Below, piece after piece: positions 38,001 through 50,000 of a stretch of DNA of 64,000 nucleotides. A program made the translations under genes and the position numbers. The notes beneath the pieces are model-generated. The model was given only the letters and a program-made list of their open reading frames with translations, had not been told where the DNA came from and did not search any database. This DNA comes from Mactromeris polynyma. Lineage: Eukaryota; Mollusca; Bivalvia; Venerida; Mactridae. How positions within the stretch are numbered: position 1 is the first letter of the stretch; each line of letters opens with the position of its first letter. The DNA lies in assembly GCA_032209605.1 (NCBI GenBank), contig JASFXZ010000002.1, positions 56,608,431-56,672,430 on the forward strand, given 5' to 3'.

Positions 38001-41000
38001 TGAATCTGATATCAGCATTTATTTGCTGGGAGAATAAAACCTTAATTTTTACAGGACTATTTTAGGATACATGTTGTTACTTTCAAATGAATTCTGCTAA
38101 GTTCATCTATGTTTTAGCCAGTTTAAGGTAGCCCACTCCTGAAAGTTAAAAAATCCTTATAACAACGATTCTATGATTCCCTGTTATTAGTTAAGAAATA
38201 AGTGTCCTCAGTTTTTGTTGAAAAAAATGTATGTTTGTGTTTTAACTTTTTTGTAAAATTATATTTTATCAGCACACCTCAAAACGGCCTTTTCTGACCC
38301 AACATCTGTTGAAAATGGGGTATGGCTTAAGAAATCATCATACACATTAATAAAATGAGTCCAAACTAGTAAAATACACTTGTGTAGCCAAGGAGTTATC
38401 ACTGTGGTACAAATATAAAACAAAAAATGTCAAAAGGTATGAAAAATCTCTGCAGATTTTAATTTCTATGATAATTTTTATCAAACAAATACATATCAAG
38501 AAAGGGGGCAAAAAATACATTTTTATCTAACCTTTTTATATAATAAACTTGCATTAATAATAACAACGATTTTGTGAACCACTGATAATCTTATAGATAG
38601 TTATGTTAATTTCAATTAAAAAACATAAAAAGTATATGCTTGTGTTCATATAAGAGAGTTATCATTTAAAATGTCTAACATGTCAGCTTTTTAACATATT
38701 TTATCTTTTAATTAAGTGCTTTTGTAACATATATATAATAGTCACAGTAAGTTCAATTGACTGGTGCACAAACACATTCCATACTTCAATAACATCCGAA
38801 AAATGCCAAAATATACTTAAAACCATGTCAAATTACCCCACCCACTTTTTTACAATAATAAGGGAACATCAAAAGTTCCCTTTGAATAGTCAAATATATT
38901 TGAAAACGTTGCTGTGATGAAATCCTTGGATGAATTTCACAAATTTAAGCTGCAGGATAGAAAATGTAACCATGGCAACAAAGATATCGTTTTGAAAGAA
39001 TATGGAAAAAAACATATTTTAGAAATTAATGAATACATTTTATTTGTACGAAGTGTTTAAAAAAACACAATTTAAATTTTTTTGGTTTTGGTTGCCATGG
39101 CAACAGTTTTGAAAAAATTGAAAATTAGCATTTATGCACCTATCTTAAAAAGCAACTTCACAATAAAACTGTTTCAACTGAATGATCTTCTGTGACAAGA
39201 TTTATTTTTGTTTCCATAGTAACTCAAAATATTGTTACAAAGTCTCATACATTTAAGTTAACTACTTTCTGAGCACATTAACTTCCTGATTCCTATCCTT
39301 AATGACAGTTACCAGGCAGGTAGGCACATGCTAACCATTATTTAACTAGCTCGCGGCTCATCAACTGGTCATATCAGAATGGACCCCTTCCATGATTCCA
39401 ACGTTCCACTTCCTGCTTCCATAGATAAGACAGTTACATTTCTATTCCAGACGCACATTTATTTCCATTATAATGATTCCTGGTTTACTGGTAGTTTAAA
39501 TGAATGCAAAATCTGCATTAAAAATAAAGTAACTGGAGTAAAATTTTCGAGGGTTTAGTGGAAGACTATCATAACTCCTATGTATTTATATAGTAGTTAC
39601 GATAGTCTTCCACTAAACTCTCGAAATATTGACAACAAAACCAATATTGTTTCTTCAATACTTCAAAACATACATGTATACATTTGTATTAATTTTTCAC
39701 TTCCCTGAAGATTTAACATTGTAGACATGGAAACAACACAATTAATATGTAATTAATATGAAGCTCACGTGCATGTTATGTGCAACATATTCATTCATGC
39801 CAATTTTAACATCAAATTGGATTGACATCAGTATATTTGCTGACTGGAAAAGTATAGAACTAAATGTCAATTTTTAACACCAGATTGGATTGACATCTGT
39901 TTGTTTCTAGACTTCAGTTATTCCTTAAAATACTCTGAAATAGAAGGAAATTAATAAACATACATGTATGTGAAACCTCAACAATAAGACATCATTGGTT
40001 TTTGTTCTGTCAGGCAGTCTGATTATCAAGTTGAAATATAGAAGGAAAATAAAAACAACTGTCATATATATTACTCAGGTAGTATTAATTAATGTGGTCA
40101 TAATTCCAGGATATTTTAGAGTGATGTTTTACAGTATATCAACTCAGGGGTTTTAATATTCCTACATGAGTCATGACTGTGTATGTGTAACTGTAAACAT
40201 GTAAAATTAACTAATACTAAAAATATTTAATTTTGCTTGGAGCTTCACATAATGCAAAATGATGGGTTCAGTTCCCTGTTCCGGGGCATTGATTGTTTTA
40301 TTTGGATTTTAAAAAAAAAGATAGATATATAGTTTATAAGCAGAAAACATTTTTATACGCCTGTTTGAAAAATGGGACGTATTATGGGAACACCCGCAGC
40401 GAGCGGCGTCCACATGGTTTCCGCTCTCTAAGTCAAAGAGTTTTCATCCGATCTTTACCAACCTTGGTGAAAATGTTTGTGGGCATAATATCTCGGCCAA
40501 GTTCTAAAACCAGCCACATCGCCCCAGGCACTTCTGAATTATGGCCCTTGAATTATCCAAAATTGGCCAAATTAGCCGTATCCGCTCTCTAAGTCAAAGA
40601 GTTTTCATCTGATCTTTACCAAACTTTGTGGAAATGTTTGTGGGCATAATATCTCGGCCAATGTCGATAACCAGCCACATCCCCCCAGGCACTTCTGAAT
40701 TATGGCCCTTGAATTATCAAAAATTGGCCAAATTAGTCGTGTCCACTCACTAAGTCAAAGAGTTTTCATCCGATATTTACCAAACTTTGTGAAAATGTTT
40801 GTGGGCATAATATCTCGGCCAAGTTCAATAACCAGCCACATCGCCCCTGGTTCTTCGGAATTATGGCCCTTGAATTATCCAAAATTGGCAAAATTAGCCG
40901 TGTCTGCTCTCTAAGTCAAAGAGTTTTCATCCGATATTTACCAAATTTTGTGAAAATGTTTGTGGGCATAATATCTCGGCCAAGTTCGATAACCAGCCAC

Positions 41001-44000
41001 ATCCCCTAAGGCACTTCTGAATTATGGCCCTTGAATTATCCAAAATTGGCCAAATTAGTCGTGTCCGCTCTCTAAGTCAATGAGTTTTCTTCTGATATTT
41101 ACCAAACTTTGTGAAAATGTTTGTGGGCATAATATCTCGGCCAAATTCGATCACCAGCCACATCCCCTAAGGCACTTCTGAATTATGGCCCTTGAATTAT
41201 CCAAAATTGGCCAAATTAGCCGTGTCAGCTCTCTAAGTCAAAGAGTTTTCATCCGATCTTTACCAAACTTTGTGAAAATGTTTGTGGGCATAATATCTCG
41301 GCCAAGTTCGATCACCAGCCACATCGCCCCAGGTACTTCGGAATTATGGCCCTTGAATTATCAAAAATTGGCAAAATTAGCCTTGTCCGGTCTTTAAGTC
41401 AAACAGTTTTCATCTGATATTCACCTAACTTGGTGAAAATGTTTGTGGGCATAATATCTCGACCAAGTTCGATAACCAGTCATTTCTCTCATGTCACCTG
41501 GGAGTTACCACCCTTTGATTTTAGAAATTACCTAAAAATTTTCTTGTTTTAACTCTGAGCTCTGACTTATGACGGATGTATATTGTGACAGTTTGGTACT
41601 CTTGTTATAGATGCTTTATATGCCATAGATTCATGCCCCTTTAGAAGCATTCTTAAAGTCATGGTACGTTCATTCACTTCACCGTTTACTTACAATTTTT
41701 ATTAACTAAAAACAACATTAATTTAAACAATTACAACGTCTGAATCAACATTTGTATATGTTTTGCTATGAAACATGTATTTAATTATCTGATTTATCTG
41801 TAAACTTTCTCATTAAATTCACACTGGGGAATCTGCATTGTTCTGGTTTATAAACTCTTGATGACGTAAAAAAGATGACGTAATATGACGAAATTTCATG
41901 ATTATCTAGACCTATAAATATAACATCTCTGTGTTTTTATTGCGACTAATTATTTGCTGGCAAAATTACGCTTCACAATGCTGCTTTCGATTTTGCCAAA
42001 GAACGAAAATGTTGGTCTTGAACAAGTTGATGATTGATCTGTTGATTATTGGAAAAAATGAGGACGTCATTCATTCAAAGTTTTTATATGTTCACTAACC
42101 ATGATCTCCGATTGCATCTATATTGTTGCAGTATCCGCGAAAATATGCGCAGATGATGCATAAACGTCAGGAGTGGAATACCTTAATTATGTCTTGCTTT
42201 GTGAAAGGTTAACCGCGAACTTCACAATCCCTGAATTAGACTTCAGTTCTGGTTGTTAACCCCGGAAGCAGACATTGAAAGTGATTGATGTAACCTGTAA
42301 ACTTGTTTCACCATATATGTAAAATAAATATGCTTGAAGCAGAGGAGATCATCATGAGTTCTCTCTCTTTATCCCTTCTAGAGTTATCTCCCTTTATGTA
42401 CTATGTATATACATATACTATGGAAGGGATGAAGGGAGAGAACTCTAGACAGCATAAAGGATGAGAACGCATGACTATCTCCTGTGGATTAAAGTAAACT
42501 AAATGCTTCTATTTTTGTGATTTCAGGTATAGATGATGAACCAATGCCAGATACAATGAATGCTTCTCTGTCACCTGGATCCAGTAATAATGATGGAAAT
42601 AATTCCCATTCATCGCATGATACAACATCAACAACACAGCATGAAGTCAATGCTTCACATAGCAGTAACAATGATACTCGAAGTAATAACAGTGTCAATA
42701 TGTCTACGATGTCTAACAAATCATTTGCTGTTTGTTCATTTGTAATACCAGTAAGTAGGGCCACATTAAAACATGTCTACAGTCTCACGAACCTACTTCG
42801 TAAATTGGGTAGACTTGTAGGTAATAGGGCTGCAACAATACCAGTATCTCTGAGTTGGTTTTCAAATTCCTTTTTTGTTACTACCCTTTCAGTTATTATA
42901 CCCCTACTTTAAAAGGTGAAGTGGGGGCTATAAAGGGATTTTGTGTCCGGTCCATATAGATGACCACCATAGGATGAGGATGTGTCACATGGAAGATCAG
43001 TGTGTCACTAGCTTCAAGGTCACTGCGCGCCTCAGAACTTTGTCATTTAACTTTACTGATAATAGTGGTTTGCGTTTTTTTTATTTAAACCTGTCAAAAT
43101 CACATTCATCCTTTCTGATCACTTTGTCATAATGTGGTGAAGATTTTCAAAATACAAAATAGTGGATTAGCTCATTTTACCTGTGTATGTTTTGTATTTC
43201 AGAATGGACCTATGACTCTGGATACATTTTACAAGCTCACATTTTCTTTGCTGTCAAAAATTCAAGGATCCCGATACAGCACTGTCTTTCATGTAAGTCA
43301 TATTTTGTATTATATCTTGTATCATATTTTGTTTTATATATATTGTATCATATCTTGTATTATATATTGTATTATATCTTGTATTCTATATTGTATTATA
43401 TATTGTATTCTATATTGTATTATATCTTGTATTCTATATTGTATTATAACTTGTATTATATCTTGTATTCTATATTGTATTATATATTGTATTATATATT
43501 GTATTCTATAATGTATTATATATTGTATTATATATTGTATTATATCTTGTATTCTATATTGTATCATATCTTGTATTCTATATTGTATTATATCTTGTAT
43601 TATATCTTGTATTCTATATTGTATTATATTTTGTATTCTATATTGTATCCTATATTGTATCATATCTTGTATTCTATATTGTATTATATCTTGTATTCTA
43701 TATTGTATTATATCTTGTATTCTATATTGTATTATATCTTGTATTATATCTTGTATTCTATATTGTATTATATCATGTATTCTATATTGTATTATATCTT
43801 GTATTATATCTTGTATTATATCTTGTATTCTATAGTGTATCATATCTTGTATTCTATATTGTATTATATCTTGTATTATATCTTGTATTATATCTTGTAT
43901 TCTATATTGTATTATATCTTGTATTCTATATTGTATTATATCTTGTATTATATCTTGTATTCTATATTGTATTATATCTTGTATTATATCTTGTATTATA

Positions 44001-47000
44001 TCTTGTATTCTATATTGTATTATATCTTGTATTCTATATTGTATTATATCTTGTATTATATCTTGTATTATATCTTGTATTATATATTGTGTTATATATT
44101 GTATTATATCATGTATTCTATATTGTATTATATCATGTATTCTATATTGTATTATATCTTGTATTCTATATTGTATTATATCTTGTAATCTATATTGTAG
44201 TATATCTTGTATTCTATATTGTAGTATATCTTGTATTCTATATTGTATTATATCTTGTATTCTATATTGCATTATATCTTGTAATCTATATTGTAGTATA
44301 TCTTGTAGTATATCTTGTATTATATCTTTTGTCTTCTATATTGTATTATATCTTGTATTATATCTGGTATTCTATATTGTATTATATCTTGTATTCTATA
44401 TTGTATTATATCTTGTATTCTATATTGTATTATATCTTGTATTCTATATTGTATTATAACTTGTATTCTATATTGTATTATATCTTGTATTATATATTGT
44501 ATCATATTTTGTTTTATATATATTGTATCATATCTTGTATTCTATATTGTATTATATCTTGTATTATATCTTGTATTATCTATTGTATCATATATTGTAT
44601 TCTATATTGTATAATCTCTTGTATTATAACTTGTTGTATGAGTTGTATCATATCTTATAACTGTATCTTATCTTGTTCCATGTTGTTTTTTGTGAATTAT
44701 AATCAATAGTTATTATTTGATGGAACATTTTACCAAGGGTGATATTTCAGAATTAATTGAATGCAGTTGATTTCAGGACATGCTTTGTATCATTTTATCC
44801 ACTATGCTTGAAGATAAGAGATTAACACTACATGTATAATGGAGAAAGCTACTTGTGTTCACCTGTTAATGCAGTTCATTTTATGTCACAATAAAAATAC
44901 CAACAAGGATTTGGATTGAAAATTAATTAATTATTTTAAATATATAACACAGTAACCAAAATTATTATATAAATGTGACACGATATTATTATGTATTTGT
45001 AGTATTATGACAATGAAAGTGTGACATAAAGTTGGACGCATCAAAGTCCACAAACCTGTGTTATTTTTTTTCTGATGTGTGATCATTATGGTGTTTTTAA
45101 TTAATATCAGTTGAAGCCCTTGTCTACAGTTCTTTGCCTTAGTTTGAATGGAAATATTAGAAAAATGTATTATTTATAATTTTGAATTATTATATTCATG
45201 CATTTTAACTGACAGATCTATGTCAAAAATATGTCAAAATTAATGAATTGCAGTTTGAACATTCTTATCAACTTTGTGAAAATAGTGTGGAATTCTCAGC
45301 ATTTGGAGTTTGTTACTGTTGTTCTGTATACCATATTTATATGCTGACAGCTTGTATCATTGAATACATAAATATATCTAAATGTAACATGGCTAATTAC
45401 TTCAGAATTTCGAGTCAGATGATCTAATTGAGATTATAGAAGCGGAACTCACCATTGGTCCAAAAGTGAAGGCAAAGAAAAAATTCAAGGAAATGTTCGT
45501 AGAGCTCACTAGCAGGTACAAACTAACCTCAATTTGTCATTCCCGGATACATACATCATATCAGTAATTGTCACGTGAGTCTGGCTATCTGGTAAAATCT
45601 TTTGGTCTGATAAAATGTTTGAAATTTTCTATTAAACAAAGAAGGAAATATTTCCAGGGTTCTGTTAAGACTCACTATATGTCAACTTGTCATATATATA
45701 CTTAACGCCAGTAAAAAATGCAACTATTACACTTGGCCTTTATTTGTTCTGGGTGTTAAACGTGTTCTATTGCTACAAATGTGTAAATCGTTCATCAAAA
45801 AGAAATTAAACTATTCATATTTCATAATTGATTAAGTTAAGGAAATTATGTTTGAAAATTAAGATATAAATGTTTCTTTATAATGTTACTGTGTTGACAC
45901 GGACAATTTTTAGTTGTGTTTTTAATGGAGTGGAGTATATATGTACATCACGCAATACCACTACATGTATTCATGCCTCTAAGATCCTTGATCAAAAGTT
46001 CAGAGGGTCGTTTGATGTCCTGTCTGAACTGAAACCATAGTCGGTTGCATGATTCCGTCATATGTGATGTTAATTTATTTTTCCTGTAATATTATTCTTA
46101 TATTGAATTTTCTGTATGTATATGTCCAGCAGTATTAAATAAATGCTATATGAGCTGTACCACAATAAAACCTGTATTAGTGACCAAAATTCCATTTTCA
46201 TGTTATACATTTTCTAACAGATATATTTTTCTAGTTTCATCTAACACCAAAATTATTAAAATTGGACATCTGCTTTTCTTGGTATAGCAATTCAATATTA
46301 AGAAAAGTGCAAAAGTAGTCTACAAAATGATGACCTCGCGTCCGGAACACTTTGCTCAACTGTACTTTAATTCTTGAAAAAATTTGTGTTTTTCAAGTGG
46401 AAAGAAACAAATTACGTACATGTATCAACATTTTCATGTTTATTTAATTCTATACATCAGATTTAAGCAACCAAAGACACTTCCGAGAAAGCGCTTTGTT
46501 TGTGACGTCAAAATTTCATTGGGAAATACTCGACATTATATCCACCGTCACTAATACAAGTTTTGTTGTGAAGGCATCAATTATGGCTAATGGATTACCT
46601 AACTAAGAAAGTCATAATTTCATTTACAGGAATGTAGAAATTATTGACAGGCTTACTAAAGGTGAAATGTATTATTACATGACTGAAACAACTTTGAACA
46701 TGCCAAATTTTAACAAGTGAAGTCTTTCATTTTTTCTTCAGTCTTATTGTTTGATGAATGTTTATTTGTGTAGTACATTTTTCAAGTCATGTGCCGAGTT
46801 TGCCAAAATTGTTCGACCTCCTGACAAATCTGGTAAAAAACATTTCGGGTTGGTAAAAAAATAGAAATTTTACAGGAAACAAAGAAAGATTTGTTCAGTC
46901 TGTTTCAGGTTGTCTCTGCTTGTTGAACTGTTCTATTTACCCAGTTTTGTTGTTGTTGTTACAGATCTCAGGAGAATATAGAATGGTTGGAGAAAATGTT

Positions 47001-50000
47001 AGAAGAAACTCAGCCAAAAATATTTGAGGATTGTGCTAATGCTAAATCTGATGAGGTTTGTTTGTTATTGTAGGTCAGGAATTTAAACATACAGTAAAAC
47101 CGCACTTAAAGACCACCTCAATAACAAGACCACCTCAATAATAAGACCACCTCAATAATAAGACCATCTCAATAATAAGACCATCTCAATAATAAGACCA
47201 TCTCAATAATAAGACCACCTCAATAATAAGACCACTCTGAAATTAAGACGACACTCTTCAAGTGCATTTTGACTGTTCGGTTCTTTATTCAACCTCAATA
47301 TTAAGACAACCTCAAAAGTAAGACCAGTTTTCAAGGGTTCCCTTATTATTAAGGTTTTATTGTATCCGTTTTTCTTCAAGAAGCAGTAATGTAGACAGTT
47401 TCATATATATAATGTGCATACTCAATGAAAATTCTTATCAACATTGGTATACCTGGACAATGTATGTGCTTTGTAATCTTTACATTGAATTTTTTTCTGA
47501 CATGATTGCTGCCTATGACACTATAACCTGACCAGCTACTTTTCTTGTAGATTGTAGATAAGATTTTATTTCAAATAATGCAAGTACAGTAGTTCATTTA
47601 CTGTGAATGATATTATACATTAATACGTTGAACAGTGTTTACCTAAGCATTTAGTTGCATGTTGATATTGTTTGATATTTGTAAAACACTTGGACCTCGT
47701 TTATTCGACAACCTTCTGTCAGAATACTTAGTATCATCTGAAATAAATATCAGGTCCTGATAAATCCAGGGGTTCTAACAGCTGAATTTTCTAAATCCTG
47801 ATTTGCGGGGGTCAGAAGACATGTCAAATAATTACAATCACTCATCTGCTCTGATCGAGGCTTCAATGACCCAGCATTATCAGACTTAATTATCAGATTA
47901 ATCTGGAACTTTATGACCCCTGTGTATCTTGGGCACATCAAATTGAAATGGGCTATTCAAAACCATGTATTATTTGAAATAAAATTTCGGACCCAATGAA
48001 TTCAAATGAACGAGGTGCGACTGTACTTGGATGTATGTCAGTTAAGTATTTATTTAATTAGTATAAGACTGAGATGAATACTTCCCAACTGTTGGCGAAA
48101 ATAATTTGGCAAATATTTTTTTACCCATTTTCATGGTTTTGAACAGCCTTGACCAGTTCTTACTTCAATATATATTGTACTTTCAGAACAACAATTTGAA
48201 TCCATTCTTTTTATATTGATATGCATTTTTCTACAGATGAATGAAATATCCAAAGGGTTGAGATCTTTGCTACAAGCTTGTCACAAACAAGTCTATACAG
48301 CATGGAAAAAAGGTACAAAGGAAATGTTTGATGAAGAATTGAAAGATATCCAAGTAAGTTGTTATATTATTAGTAAAGGGAAGTTGTAAGATATTAACAT
48401 CTCTCACAAGTCTGTTGTCAGTCTGATGCAATAATTTAATTATACTGTCTGAAGCTTAAAGACAACCATACTCCATTTCACAAATAGAGATTTATTTAAA
48501 ATATTCCTTTTCTTGTATGATGAATAATATGCAGCAGAATTGTACGTATTGTACTGGGGCGAGAATCTTCTTCTTTTCAGATGATTTCCTCTCTTTTCGA
48601 CATAAAAGTGTGAAATGAAAGTTGTTCAATTTGGTCAGATATGTGCAAAAATGGTTATTTTTAAGGTTTTAAAACCCTACTGAGGTTGGACAATTTCCCT
48701 TCAATAGAACAAAAATAAAATATATTTCTAAATTTTAGAAATGTTAGTGTAATTTCAAGTTGTTTAAAAAATTTGGCAGTCATTGGCTGTATAATTTTTA
48801 TAAAGTGTGTTTATTGCAAAACATTTAAAAAATATAATTCTTGATAAAGGAGGTAATTTACTAAATATGAGTTGTACTCGGCTTCAGTAAAGGTGTTTGC
48901 GGCTGATGTTTCGTAACATTTGCAATTTGGTTCCTCGTGCCCACTGAATGTGATTTGGTTGGTCAGGAATACCTATGTGAACAGTTTCGTTACGTTCACA
49001 ATTGTTAGCCATAACTGAAAGCAGGGGTAGTGCTTGACATATTTTGGATAACTTTCAAGATGGCCCACTGGCAGCCATTTTGGATTTTCTCAAATATATG
49101 TTTGACAAAGCTGGGTCATTAATCACCTTCATTGATATTTCTAGTTTTGCTTTGACCATTGTTATTCATAAATGTAAATTAGAAATGTAAAACAAAAATA
49201 ATATTTGAAAAACTAATCATATGTTTTTATCGAATTCAGGAAAATGGCATTAAAAAGGCTGGAGAAATATTAGACAAGGTTCAGACAGACAACACATATG
49301 TGGATGAATTACTGGCCTCTTTAGATGAAGGTATTTCTTCTATAAGTCTTGTTAACAGTTTTAATTGTATTGAACTGTAACAATTTTGTTTATACATGTA
49401 CATGTTTTTAATCCTTGGCTAGAGTCCATTTTCAGAAGTTGGTAGCAAGATTTGATAAATAACTACGGTAACTCACTTGATCAACTTATAAATGTTATTT
49501 AATTAGAAATGTTATGATATTTTGAGACATTTTGGCTAATATTAGTTGCCAGATTAGAGTTTTGATAGCAAATGGCTATTTGGCTATCTCATAGCCTTAG
49601 TCTATTTGTAATATCTACATGCTATTTGATAGAAGCACTCAGCCATTTTGGGAGTCCCTGATAAGTTTTGAGGGTCCGACACATTAATGAAAAATGGAGA
49701 TCAGTCGCTTGACTCATTAAATGTTACCATTAAATGTTTTCAATTATGCAAGACTTTAAGACTTTAGTTCCGTAATGATATTGGTAAATTTGGATGCCAA
49801 AAAGAACAGGTATAAGCACATAGAATATATCTAAAATACAGGTCCAACAGTCATTTTTGTGGGTCCTCGGGATGCGCAGTCAGTTGTAGATGTGAGGCAT
49901 TTGTCCAACATTTGTGTCATTGACGCAGGAAATCTGCTCCCAGGAAATCCCCTGAGAAGGATGTGCAGTGTTCTACACTAACTGTGTGGTTCAAAGTCAC

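Larger units (their letters stand above)
38127..42182. mobile_element. Putative TTAA-flanked inverted-end element in KNL1 intron 9
   Basis: TTAA at 38123-38126 and 42183-42186 flank ends GGTAGCCCACTCCTGA and TCAGGAGTGGAATACC, which are inverse complements except for two bases. These ends resemble those of the 33889-35308 element. At about 4.06 kb it encloses other repeats (a hairpin and the 161-bp array). It could be one element with nested insertions, or two solo ends paired by chance. Confidence 0.45.

Noticed and set aside
43187..44709. Long Tyr/Ile/Leu-rich frames on both strands
   Set aside because: Translation of the 12-bp AT repeat in KNL1 intron 11; only the first part (43203-43292) is a real exon.
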